DNA of 64,000 nt from CAKZQX01 sp034437035 (GTDB lineage Bacteria > Chloroflexota > Chloroflexia > Chloroflexales > Chloroflexaceae): the NCBI GenBank assembly GCA_034437035.1, contig DAOTUI010000175.1:25178-89177 (forward strand), written 5' to 3'. Shown here in pieces: positions 36,120 through 44,921 of this stretch. The first letter of the stretch is position 1; each line of letters starts with the position of its first letter. The notes under the pieces are model-generated. The model saw only the letters and a list, made by a program, of their open reading frames with translations. It had not been told where the DNA came from and searched no databases. The position numbers and the translations under genes are program-made.

Positions 36120-39077
36120 ATGCTGCGTCTCTCGTTTATCTATCCCAGCTTCCTCTGGTTGCTGCTTCTGCTTGTTCCGCTCTGGTTCATCACTCTGAAG
36201 GTACCGCGCCGCCCGGCACCCTGGCGCTTCTGGAGTAGCCTGGTTCTGCGCACGCTCCTCATTCTGCTGCTGGTGTTAAGCCTGGCGGGTACCCAACTGG
36301 TCTATGGCGTCGATACCATCACCACAGTGTTTCTGGTCGATAGCAGCGACTCCATCCCCACCTCCGCGCAGGCCCAGGCGGAGCAGTTTATCCAAAATGC
36401 CCTTGACCATATGCACGCCGATGACAAAGCCGCTGTGGTTGTCTTTGGCGAGAATGCCCTGGTCGAACGCGCGCCCAATAACACCCCGGCACTGGGACAA
36501 TTCAGTTCAACACCCATCGTCGAGCGCACCGATATCGAGGAGGCGATCCAGCTTGGCCTGGCGCTCTTCCCGGCCGATTCGCAGAAGCGGCTGGTACTGC
36601 TCAGCGATGGTGGCGAGAATACCGGCCGCGCGCTTGAGGCGGCCCGGTTGGCGGCGGCTGGGCATGTACCGATCGACATTGTCGATCTCACGCTGCCCGA
36701 GGATGCCGGGGAAGCCCTGGTTGCCGGCCTGAATGTGCCCGCACATGCCCGTATTGGACAGGAAGTCACCCTGGATGTGGTGATTGAAAGTAGCAGTGAC
36801 CAGACCGCTCAGGTGCGCATTCTGGCAGACCAGGAGATTATTGTCGATCAGATGCAGGAGCTTGTCGCCGGGCAGAACCGTTTTAGCGTTACCGCGCAGA
36901 ACGATGAGCCCGGGTTCCGCCGCTACGAGGTGGAAATTATCCCGGAGAACGACAACCGCCAGGAAAACAACCGGGCCGCCGCGCTGGTGCAGGTGCAGGG
37001 TCCGCCTCGGGTGCTGCTGGTCGCCGGCCGGCCGGACGAGGCGCGCAACCTGGAAGATGCCCTGACCTCGGCAAATATTCAGGCTGAGACAGTCACTCCC
37101 AATCTTATGCCCGTCGATATGGCCGGGATGAGCGAGTATGAGTCGATTGTGCTGGTGAATGTTCCCGCGAACGAACTGCCGATACAGGCGATGGCAAATC
37201 TGCCCAGCTATGTGCGTGATCTGGGCAAGGGACTGGTCATGATTGGTGGGAAGGAGAGCTTTGGCGTGGGCGGCTATGGTCGCACCCCGGTTGAAGCAGC
37301 GCTCCCGGTCTACATGGATGTGCGTGACCGGGAGGAGCGGCCCAACCTGGCGCTGGCCCTCGTTATTGATAAGTCGGGCAGTATGGACGCCTGCCACTGT
37401 TCCAGTCCCAACCGCCGCTCCACGCCGCTGGAGCAGAGCGGCGAACGCAAGGTCGATATTGCCAAGGAAGCGGTCATCCAGTCCTCGGTATTGTTAGGCG
37501 AGCAAGATACCCTGGGAGTTGTAACCTTTAACGAGAGTGCGCACTGGGCGCTGGAAGCCACACGCGGCCCCACGATTGACCTGGTCGCCGACGCGGTAAG
37601 TGGGGTTGAACCGCGCGGCAGCACCAACGTACGCGCCGGTCTGACCGCCGCAGAGGAGATGCTGGAGAATGCCGATGCCCGCATCAAGCATGTTATCTTG
37701 CTGACCGATGGCTGGGGCGGGAGTGGCACCAACGAGGATGTTGCCCAGCGGATGCGCGAGAAAGGCATCACCCTTACCGTCGTTGCGGCGGGCAGCGGCT
37801 CGGCCAACTATCTGCAAGAACTGGCCCAGGCCGGCGGCGGACGCTACTACCCGGCGGAGGGTATGTCCGAGGTGCCGGAGATCTTCCTGCAGGAGACGAT
37901 TACGGCGGTGGGCAACTATATCATCGAAGCGCCGTTTTTTCCGACAGTTGTCGGCGACAGTCCGGTGTTGTCCGGGTTTACTGAGGGCTTTCCCCGACTC
38001 TTTGGCTACAATGGCAGTACACTCAAAGATACCGCGCGCGTCGTAATGGTTTCTGAGGACGAATCACCGCTACTGGCGCAGTGGCAGTATGGCCTGGGGC
38101 GGAGTATTGCCTGGACCAGCGATACCAAAGGTCAGTGGGCGCGCAACTGGGTTAACTGGGACGGCTTCCCCCGGTTTGCGGCGCAACTGGTCGGCTGGGT
38201 CGTACCGGAGCAGTCCAACCAGCAGGTTGTCACCAATATTCATGTAGAGGGCGCGCAGACAGTGATTGATGTGGCGGTGCAGGATACGTCCGGCACGCCG
38301 CACGAAGACCTCCAGATGACGGCAACGGTGATCAAGGATGGCGAGACACGCGAGGAAGTACTATTGACTCAGGTTGCCCCCGGCCAGTACCGCGCCGGTA
38401 TTCCCAGCCCCTCACCGGATACCTACCTCGTCCAGTTGGCGGGGCGACAGGATGGGCGCGCGCTGGTGCAGGATGTGGCCGGACTGGTTATCCCCTACTC
38501 GCCGGAGTATCGCCAGAACCAGAGCAACCCGCTGCTGCTGGACCAACTGCGCGAACTTACCACCGGCACGCGCCTGACCAACCCGGAGGAGGCGTTTGCG
38601 CACAACCTCTCCGGCGTCGTGCGCGCCCAGGAGATTGCCCTACCGCTGGTCTTGCTGGCCCTGCTTCTGCTGCCGGTCGATATTGCCATGCGCCGTTTGC
38701 TGCTACGCCGCAGTGATCTGAGCGCGGCGCGTACCTGGGTGCAGAACCATCTGCCACGCCGGGAGGCCCGTTCCACCGCTACCCCGGACCCGACGCTGGA
38801 ACGGCTGTCGAGCGCCAAGCGGCGGGCCGGACGGACTGCCGCCCCAGGCCGATGGACAAGTGACACAGCGGGGCAATCTGAACCAGCGGCGAAAGGTGAT
38901 GCGACAGAGCGGCCAGAAGCCACAGAACGAACGACCCGCAACCCGCAACCCACAACCAGCGAGCAACGTCCTGCAACCGGCAAGAGCGAACTTGACCCGG
39001 CAGCCGGTTCCGGCTCGCTGGAGCGACTGCGAGAGGCCAAGGAGCGCGCCCGGCGGCGTTCGCGGGGAGAGCAGTAA
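36120..39077 (+). CDS. Large membrane protein with two VWA domains and a glutamine-amidotransferase-like fold
   Basis: About 985 aa from ATG 36120 (GGAG 11 bp upstream). Two N-terminal helices (~5-25, ~40-62) are followed by VWA-1 (~68-230; DSSDS metal site). A beta domain is followed by a GATase1-like region (~285-400; LLVAGRP, MIGGKESFGVGGYGRTP). VWA-2 (~410-610; DKSGSM) is interrupted by a short Cys/His insert, and a C-terminal helix (~835-855) leads to a charged disordered tail. This is a known BatA-like layout in Chloroflexota and others, presumed to act in envelope complex assembly. No moxR gene lies adjacent. Confidence 0.87.
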   Translation: MLRLSFIYPSFLWLLLLLVPLWFITLKVPRRPAPWRFWSSLVLRTLLILLLVLSLAGTQLVYGVDTITTVFLVDSSDSIPTSAQAQAEQFIQNALDHMHADDKAAVVVFGENALVERAPNNTPALGQFSSTPIVERTDIEEAIQLGLALFPADSQKRLVLLSDGGENTGRALEAARLAAAGHVPIDIVDLTLPEDAGEALVAGLNVPAHARIGQEVTLDVVIESSSDQTAQVRILADQEIIVDQMQELVAGQNRFSVTAQNDEPGFRRYEVEIIPENDNRQENNRAAALVQVQGPPRVLLVAGRPDEARNLEDALTSANIQAETVTPNLMPVDMAGMSEYESIVLVNVPANELPIQAMANLPSYVRDLGKGLVMIGGKESFGVGGYGRTPVEAALPVYMDVRDREERPNLALALVIDKSGSMDACHCSSPNRRSTPLEQSGERKVDIAKEAVIQSSVLLGEQDTLGVVTFNESAHWALEATRGPTIDLVADAVSGVEPRGSTNVRAGLTAAEEMLENADARIKHVILLTDGWGGSGTNEDVAQRMREKGITLTVVAAGSGSANYLQELAQAGGGRYYPAEGMSEVPEIFLQETITAVGNYIIEAPFFPTVVGDSPVLSGFTEGFPRLFGYNGSTLKDTARVVMVSEDESPLLAQWQYGLGRSIAWTSDTKGQWARNWVNWDGFPRFAAQLVGWVVPEQSNQQVVTNIHVEGAQTVIDVAVQDTSGTPHEDLQMTATVIKDGETREEVLLTQVAPGQYRAGIPSPSPDTYLVQLAGRQDGRALVQDVAGLVIPYSPEYRQNQSNPLLLDQLRELTTGTRLTNPEEAFAHNLSGVVRAQEIALPLVLLALLLLPVDIAMRRLLLRRSDLSAARTWVQNHLPRREARSTATPDPTLERLSSAKRRAGRTAAPGRWTSDTAGQSEPAAKGDATERPEATERTTRNPQPTTSEQRPATGKSELDPAAGSGSLERLREAKERARRRSRGEQ

Positions 39078-39093
39078 CGGCATTCCTTATTAA

Positions 39094-39288
39094 TACGCGT
39101 TACGCGGTTGACATGCAACTCGGACTTTTGATCAGATGGAAGCCGGATTCGCCTCCGGCATCATGGTACTGTTTTTTCTTTTTCACGAACATTTGGCTCT
39201 TCGAGCCAAATGTTCGTGAAAAAGACTGGAATCTTCCACCCTGCCGGAGGCGAAATTTCCTTCCGGGTTCGTGATTGCGTAACTCCTG
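39094..39288 (+). repeat. NIR-G1, complete nested inverted repeat with 7-bp duplication
   Basis: 195 bp, flanked by TTATTAA at 39087-39093 and 39289-39295. Termini TACGCGTTACGCGGT and ATTGCGTAACTCCTG. Hairpin 39178-39224 is a perfect 22-bp stem with loop TTC (GGCTC class). It begins 16 bp past the VWA gene. Confidence 0.92.
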
Positions 39289-39295
39289 TTATTAA

Positions 39296-39532
39296 CACGA
39301 CTTACGCAGTGGAGCCAATTCCGGCCTGGTGCCAGACCCGAACGCCGGCTTCGCCTGCGGCAGCATGGTACATTATGTAGCTTTTTGCTAAACATTTTGC
39401 ACAACGTGCAAAATGTTTAGCAAAAAGCTGGAATCTTCCGCCCTGCCGGAGGCGAATCGGGCTGTTCATCCAGGTGACTCTGCCTTTTATCTGATCAAAC
39501 GTTCCGTTTGCATGCCCACCGCCTAACTCATG
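39296..39532 (+). repeat. NIR-G2, tandem copy
   Basis: Starts flush after the shared TTATTAA and ends before GTATTAA (6 of 7 match). Termini CACGACTTACGCAGT and ACCGCCTAACTCATG. Hairpin 39381-39427 is a perfect 22-bp stem with loop AAC (GCAC class), with GCTAAAC/GTTTAGC in place of the usual CACGAAC/GTTCGTG: matching changes in both arms. Confidence 0.92.
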
Positions 39533-39544
39533 GTATTAAGCAGA

Positions 39545-40858
39545 TCAAGCCGGATCAGACGGTACACGCCGGTGCTGCTGCCAGAGCACCAGCGTCAATA
39601 GTAGCCCCGGTAGCACAAAAATCAGCGCCAGCGCAACTGCCAATGCCCGGGGCGTCCAGCCCGCATCATTGGCTACCCCCGTCAGATAGGCCGACAGTGC
39701 GGTTGTCAGAGTCAGCGCGGCATACTCGATGGCGAAGACGCGCCCACGTAGATGATCCGGCACCGCCATCTGGAGCAGCACCGTGCTGTAGACCCACTGC
39801 ACACTGCCACCCATATGCGCCACCAGGACGGCCAGTAGCGCCAGGAGCAACGTCTGCGACCCGCTGATCCAGAGGTAGCCCAGCGTTGAGAGAAAAAAGG
39901 CCGGGCCAATCGCGCGCTGCAGGAAGCGCACCGAACCGCCGCCGAGATAACTTGCCGGCAACGGCCCTACACCGGCACCAATTCCCCGTGCTGCGTAGAA
40001 CAGCCCGATACTGGTTGCGCCATCCCGCCCCACTGGAAAAATCTCGCGTCCATAGAGCGTCAGCAGCAAGAGCACGCCACCGCTCAAGTTCCAGAGTGCT
40101 TTGCTGAAGGCGTAGCAGAGGAGATCGGTGCGCCGCCCAATAAACCGCAGTCCTGCGCTTAGTTCGGGCAGTATACGGTCGCCGGGGGTAGGATGCCGGA
40201 TGGGTTTGAGTGTTCCAGACGACGGATCAGCGCCCTCGTCGCCATCTGTTCGGACCACTGTCCGCCGTTCGCTAAACGGCACCCGCCAGACCAGGAACGC
40301 CGAGAGCACAAACGTAGCCGCATCCAGCAGAAAGGCTGCGCGCACCCCCAGCGTACCAACGACGATACCACCAAGCGCCGCGCCGAGCGCCAGCATCGCC
40401 GACCAGGTCGCCCCGCTGAGGCCATTGGCCGCAACCAGTTCTACCCGACTGACGATATTTGGGATAATTGCCGAACGCGCCGGTTCAAAAAAGGAGGTCA
40501 GGGCAAACTTGAGGGAGGTGACAACATAGATCAGCCAGATATCGTCAATGCTCTGCACATGTAAGAGCAAGATCACCAGGAGCGCCCGCAAGATATCGCT
40601 CACCATCATGATCAGCTTGCGCGGCAGGCGATCAATCACCACCCCGGCGAACGGCCCGACCAGTGCCGCCGGGAGAAACTGCGCGACCAGCAGCGCACCC
40701 ATCGCCTGCCCCGACCCGGTCAGCGCCAGCAGCAGGGTGTAGAGTGCAATACTATCAAACCAGTCCCCAAGCTGGCTGACAACCTGCGCATACCAGAGAC
40801 GGCGAAAGCGCAGGTTCTGGCGCAGCAGCGCAATATAGCCGACGGGTGTCGGTGCCAT
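39545..40858 (-). CDS. MFS transporter (MFS_3 / EntS-like)
   Basis: 437 aa with twelve predicted helices. Features include FRRLWYAQVVSQLGDWFDSIALYTL at the start, GPFAGVVIDRLPRKLIM between helices 2 and 3, and FEPARSAIIPNIV. The family exports siderophores, macrolides and other small molecules; the substrate here is unknown. It lies 7 bp after smpB in the same direction. Confidence 0.9.
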   Translation of the reverse strand: MAPTPVGYIALLRQNLRFRRLWYAQVVSQLGDWFDSIALYTLLLALTGSGQAMGALLVAQFLPAALVGPFAGVVIDRLPRKLIMMVSDILRALLVILLLHVQSIDDIWLIYVVTSLKFALTSFFEPARSAIIPNIVSRVELVAANGLSGATWSAMLALGAALGGIVVGTLGVRAAFLLDAATFVLSAFLVWRVPFSERRTVVRTDGDEGADPSSGTLKPIRHPTPGDRILPELSAGLRFIGRRTDLLCYAFSKALWNLSGGVLLLLTLYGREIFPVGRDGATSIGLFYAARGIGAGVGPLPASYLGGGSVRFLQRAIGPAFFLSTLGYLWISGSQTLLLALLAVLVAHMGGSVQWVYSTVLLQMAVPDHLRGRVFAIEYAALTLTTALSAYLTGVANDAGWTPRALAVALALIFVLPGLLLTLVLWQQHRRVPSDPA

Positions 40859-40865
40859 GCCCGGC

Positions 40866-41333
40866 TTACATCCGCGACTTGATCGCGCGTTCGATATCGC
40901 GCTGGGCTTCGCGCTTCGCTATATCTTCGCGCTTATCATATACTTTCTTCCCGCGCGCAACGCCCAACTCAACTTTGGCCCGCCGCCCCTTGAAATAGAC
41001 GCGTAGTGGCACCAGGGTCAACCCCTTCTGCCGGATTAGCCCGATCAGGCGGCGAATCTCACGGCGATGCAGCAGCAGCTTACGCGGCCGCAGCGGATCA
41101 TGGTTGTAGTAGACGCCGGCCTGCTCGTAGGGCGAGATATGCATTTCGTAGAGAAAAATCTCTTCATTTACAAACCGCGCATAACTCCCGCGCAGGTTCA
41201 GTCGCCCGGCCCGAACCGACTTGATCTCGCTGCCGGTTAACGCAATACCAGCCTCGTAGGTTTCCTCAATATGATAATCGTGACGAGCGCGCCGATTCTC
41301 GGCAACAACTCCCGGATGCTTTTTTACTGCCAC
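40866..41333 (-). CDS. smpB: SsrA-binding protein SmpB
   Basis: 155 aa from GTG 41333 (GAGG eight bases upstream). ENRRARHDYHIEETYEAGIALTGSEIKS, GRLNLRGSYA and the basic tail GKKVYDKREDIAKREAQRDIERA are diagnostic. It brings tmRNA to stalled ribosomes. No ssrA gene is evident nearby. Confidence 0.96.
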   Translation of the reverse strand: MAVKKHPGVVAENRRARHDYHIEETYEAGIALTGSEIKSVRAGRLNLRGSYARFVNEEIFLYEMHISPYEQAGVYYNHDPLRPRKLLLHRREIRRLIGLIRQKGLTLVPLRVYFKGRRAKVELGVARGKKVYDKREDIAKREAQRDIERAIKSRM

Positions 41334-41370
41334 AGTGCAACCTCGTCCACACAACAAGTTCTGTAAAGTA

Positions 41371-41587
41371 CAGGAGTTACGCGGTCGGTTCCAAACCCAG
41401 GCGTCTGCCTGGACAACTGGCCCGATTCGCCTCCGGCAGGGTGGAATGGAACATTCTTTTTCCGGAAAACGTGGCTCGGAGAGCTACATGTTCCGGAAAA
41501 AGACAAAAACGTACCATGCTGCCGCAGGCGAAATACGCTGTTATCGAGAGCAAACAGTCCGTTTGAACGCGCACCGCGTAACTCGTG
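41371..41587 (-). repeat. NIR-H, complete nested inverted repeat with 7-bp duplication
   Basis: 217 bp, flanked by TAAAGTA at 41364-41370 and 41588-41594. Termini CAGGAGTTACGCGGT and ACCGCGTAACTCGTG. Hairpin 41456-41502 is a 22-bp stem with loop GGA and three non-Watson-Crick positions; the outer part reads TTCCGGAA/TTCCGGAA. Confidence 0.92.
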
Positions 41588-41594
41588 TAAAGTA

Positions 41595-41637
41595 GCGAAC
41601 CAGCAATGCAGAAGAAATCTTCTGCTTGCTGGTTCGC
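41595..41637 (-). terminator. Long hairpin after the glycosyltransferase-like gene
   Basis: About 20 bp per arm (GCGAACCAGCAA / TTGCTGGTTCGC outer, GCAGAAGA / TCTTCTGC inner) with one bulged T and a 2-nt centre. It lies 60 bp past the gene's 3' end and abuts the NIR-H flank. Probably a terminator, though the T-tract is weak. Confidence 0.65.
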
Positions 41638-41696
41638 CAGAAATAGCTAAACCATATTATACCATGTCGCTCTGCCGGCGCTGGTGCGCGGCTGGA

Positions 41697-43214
41697 TTAC
41701 CCCTCAAAAGCGGGGTTGGGGGCGATTGCCGGCATACGCTTTGGGTTCGTCACCGAATGCCCCAGCAGCGCCGTCAGCGTTACGAGCGTCGCAACAATTA
41801 TCGCCGGCGGCAGCAGACTCAGAAGCGGCGGCAGCCCCAACACAATGCCTAGATTCTCGGTAATGTAGCCCGCCTGCCAGCAGAGCCGGACATAGCTGCT
41901 CCAGGGGGTGCGGAGTGTCTCTGCCGGGAAGACATGCCCGGCGACAGCCTCGCTCCAGGTCAGCATAACCGAACTCAGGACCAGCAGAACGATGCCGGAT
42001 CGGATCGCCAGACGGTAGCGCATAGCCGCATCCCAGACAACCCGCAGTAGCGGGACAACACCCAGCGCCAGAAACGGCAGCGACGACACCAAATAGCGTG
42101 GCCCGGCTGCAGCGCCGCCCCACCAGCGGGCCGCCGAGGCATAGAGCAGCAGCATCCCGGCGGATACCCCGACAGCGACCAGCAGTTCCGCCCGCAGTTC
42201 ACCGCGCCGCCACCAGAGCAGATAGCCCGGCAGCGCCGGCAACAGCCAGGGCGCCCGCACAAACAGCCCCCGGAATGGACTGAAGGTCAACCCCCACAGC
42301 GCTTCCAGTTGCGGGTAGGTAATACTCATAAAACCCGTTTGATACTCGCTGCGGTGGAGCACCGAGTAGGCATAACTGACCGGAAGCGGCGTCCCAAACG
42401 CCACCAGGTTGTACACCACCAGCAAAGCGACCGGTAGCATCCCACCGATGAGTACCGCGCGCAGCAACGACCAGGGCAGTTTTTGCCAGGCATAGATTCC
42501 CAGCACCGCGACAATCAGCGCCGCCGGATACTCACTGATGACCGCGTAACCCATCAGCAACCCGGCCAGCAGTGCCCGGGCCGCACCACCCTGGCCCTGC
42601 GCCAGCCAGACCAGCAAGACAAACGCTCCCAGGCAGAGCGATGCCACCAGTTGATGGCTATAGAAATTCCCGGCATAGGTTGCGGCCGGCGTTCCCAGAC
42701 CGTAGGCCATAACCAGCAGCAGGCGCAACCCATGCGACACACGAAAGATTTCCAGGAAGCGATACAAGAGCGCGCCCGCCGCGGCTGCCGGAACAGCGAT
42801 AACGACCAGAGTCAGCAGATACTGGGCCATAAACCGGCGAATACGTTCTACGCGTAGCGCGTGATCCTGTTGCCGTGACGTAACATCCGCACGCGGTTCA
42901 CCGGCAAGCCACTCCAACCAGGTATTCACTGCCGGAACTTCCAGCAGCGGCAGAGCCCCGGCGTAGACCATCAGGCCCATCAATGCCGGGCCGGGAGGCT
43001 TTTCGCTATACGCATGACCATTGTAGATCGCATAGTTATCCGTTTTGCTCACATATGCATCAATCTGCACCGTACCACGCTCCGTCAGGGCGCGTACCAG
43101 GCTCAGACGTGCAAACTGCATGCGATCAACCCGACGTGGTAGCACGTAGGCATAGGCGATCAGGAGAATGCAGAATATAAGTAAGATGGTACGTCGTGTA
43201 GTTGAATATTCCAT
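41697..43214 (-). CDS. Polytopic membrane protein, GT-C glycosyltransferase-like
   Basis: About 505 aa from ATG 43214. Ten or more helices. An extracytoplasmic loop after helix 1 holds IYNGHAYSEKPPGPALMGLM, reminiscent of the substrate loop in dolichyl-phosphate-mannose / ArnT-type GT-C enzymes, which precedes a DxD-like acidic site. It could add a sugar from a lipid carrier to an envelope target, but no partner gene is next to it. The frame extends upstream to 43346 without support. Confidence 0.72.
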   Translation of the reverse strand: MEYSTTRRTILLIFCILLIAYAYVLPRRVDRMQFARLSLVRALTERGTVQIDAYVSKTDNYAIYNGHAYSEKPPGPALMGLMVYAGALPLLEVPAVNTWLEWLAGEPRADVTSRQQDHALRVERIRRFMAQYLLTLVVIAVPAAAAGALLYRFLEIFRVSHGLRLLLVMAYGLGTPAATYAGNFYSHQLVASLCLGAFVLLVWLAQGQGGAARALLAGLLMGYAVISEYPAALIVAVLGIYAWQKLPWSLLRAVLIGGMLPVALLVVYNLVAFGTPLPVSYAYSVLHRSEYQTGFMSITYPQLEALWGLTFSPFRGLFVRAPWLLPALPGYLLWWRRGELRAELLVAVGVSAGMLLLYASAARWWGGAAAGPRYLVSSLPFLALGVVPLLRVVWDAAMRYRLAIRSGIVLLVLSSVMLTWSEAVAGHVFPAETLRTPWSSYVRLCWQAGYITENLGIVLGLPPLLSLLPPAIIVATLVTLTALLGHSVTNPKRMPAIAPNPAFEG

Positions 43215-43460
43215 AATAACCCGCACCCCGGTGATTGAAGACAAACACAATGCAACAATGACACCTTTTTCACAACCGGTACACAGAACATGCTGCCGGG
43301 CAGGAACTGCTGAAAGGCAGATGTTACAGACATCGATGAAATGCACAGCCTACCGTATCACATCAGCATGTTACCGAACCACTCTTGTTACGATTACTCT
43401 AACAAATCATAATGAGAAGTTCCTAAATGCATTCCAGAAACAGATAACAGCCTGCTCATC

Positions 43461-43489
43461 TGGTACAGGGTATCGAGTTATGCTATAAT
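43461..43489 (+). promoter_or_regulatory. Extended -10 promoter of the BMP lipoprotein gene
   Basis: TATAAT preceded by TATGC; the -35 (TGGTAC) is weak. About 60 bp before ATG 43554. The rest of 43215-43460 is the divergent region for two genes and shows no other feature. Confidence 0.7.
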
Positions 43490-43553
43490 CGGCCAATTGA
43501 GCAGGACCATTGTCACAATTCCATGCACAGATTTGTAGTAGCAGGAGGAACCC

Positions 43554-44858
43554 ATGCGCAGATCCTATGCTGCGTTGCTGCTGCTCTTCGCGCTCCTGGT
43601 GCCCCTACTGGCGGCATGTGGTGGCGGAGGTACAGCAGAAGCGCCCGAAGCAGCCACCGAACCGATAGAAGCTGTCGAGGAGCCAACCGCCACAACCGAA
43701 GAGGCCATGGCGGAAGCTACCGAAGAAGACATGGCAGAAACCAGCGAAGAAACTACGCCCGAGGCAGACGAAGAAACTATGCCGGATGCGGACGAAGAAG
43801 CTACACCCGAGGCGGATGAAGCGACCACTCCGGAGGCGGCTGCCGGTACCCCGGTCGAAGACCCGACGAGCTTGCGAGTAGGGTTGGTCACGGACCTGGG
43901 CCGCGTGAACGACGGCACCTTTAACCAGTTTGCCCACGAGGGTGCATTGCAGGCAGAAGAGGAGTTCGGCTTCGATTATAACTACATCGAGACCCAGGCA
44001 ATCGCCGACTACGACCCTAATATCCAAACTTTTGTCGATGAGCAATACGATATTATCATTACCGTCGGCTTCCTGATACAGGATGCGACCCTGGTCGCCG
44101 CGCAAGAGAATCCTGAGATTACCTTCATCGGTGTAGATCAGTTCTATGCGGGCGAGGATGCCGCGCCGAACCTGGTCGGTCTGCAGTTCCGTGAGGATCA
44201 GGCCGGCTTTCTGGCCGGTGCGCTGGCCGGAATGATGACCGAGAGCGGCACGGTCGGGGTTATCGCCGGTGTGGAGATTCCTCCGGTGATGCGCTTCAAG
44301 AACGGCTTCGACAATGGCGCACGCTATGTCAACCCCGATGTCAACCTGCTGGGGGTCTACCTGCCGACCTTTACCGACCCGGCCCTGGGTTCCAGTACTG
44401 CCGAGCAGTTCGTTGGCGAAGGCGCTGATGTCGTCTTTGGCGCAGGCGGGCCGACCGGCAGCGGTGCGATCAAAGCTGCCGCCGAGCAGGGTGCCTATGT
44501 AATTGGGGTCGATCAGGATGAGTATGTTACGACCTTTGGCGGCGGCGAGTCGCCGGGCGCAGAGAATGTCCTCTCCAGCGCGATCAAGCGGGTAGATGTC
44601 GCGGTATCCGATCAGATTCGGGCATTTGTCGAGGGAACATTCGAGGGTAACGGCATTGCGCTCTACGAGGCCGCCAACGATGGGATCGGTTATGCCGACT
44701 ATCATGAAACGGCGGACGAGGTACCGGAGGAAGTGAAGCAGCGGATGGAAGAGATTCTGCAGATGCTGTCCGAAGAATCCCTGACCACCGGGGTCGATCC
44801 GGTCAGCGGTACCCTTGACGAGGCGACCATCCCCGAACCGGTTCCATTCGAGCAGTAG
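43554..44858 (+). CDS. BMP-family (PnrA-like) substrate-binding lipoprotein
   Basis: 434 aa. Signal peptide with lipobox LAAC (mature Cys ~23). A ~80-residue Glu/Ala/Thr-rich acidic linker with imperfect repeats (ATEEDMAE, TPEADEE) follows, then the BMP domain (~100-400) with GLVTDLGRVNDGTFNQ and GFLIQDATLVAAQ. Homologues bind nucleosides for an ABC importer. No ATPase or permease gene is adjacent. Good ribosome-binding site AGGAGG. Confidence 0.92.
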   Translation: MRRSYAALLLLFALLVPLLAACGGGGTAEAPEAATEPIEAVEEPTATTEEAMAEATEEDMAETSEETTPEADEETMPDADEEATPEADEATTPEAAAGTPVEDPTSLRVGLVTDLGRVNDGTFNQFAHEGALQAEEEFGFDYNYIETQAIADYDPNIQTFVDEQYDIIITVGFLIQDATLVAAQENPEITFIGVDQFYAGEDAAPNLVGLQFREDQAGFLAGALAGMMTESGTVGVIAGVEIPPVMRFKNGFDNGARYVNPDVNLLGVYLPTFTDPALGSSTAEQFVGEGADVVFGAGGPTGSGAIKAAAEQGAYVIGVDQDEYVTTFGGGESPGAENVLSSAIKRVDVAVSDQIRAFVEGTFEGNGIALYEAANDGIGYADYHETADEVPEEVKQRMEEILQMLSEESLTTGVDPVSGTLDEATIPEPVPFEQ

Positions 44859-44866
44859 GTATAAAC

Positions 44867-44919
44867 CGTGAAGCGTGAAACGTGAGGCGTACCCTCGTCA
44901 CCACGTTTCACGTTTCACG
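44867..44919. terminator. Bidirectional hairpin between convergent genes
   Basis: CGTGAAGCGTGAAACGTG pairs with CACGTTTCACGTTTCACG (one mismatch) around a ~17-nt loop, between the BMP gene and the membrane-SARP gene. Confidence 0.75.
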
Positions 44920-44921
44920 CC

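Noticed and set aside
43554..43860. Acidic repeats of the BMP lipoprotein as a calcium-binding repeat domain
   Set aside because: The Glu/Ala/Thr repeats lack a DxDxDG-type loop; they look like a simple linker.
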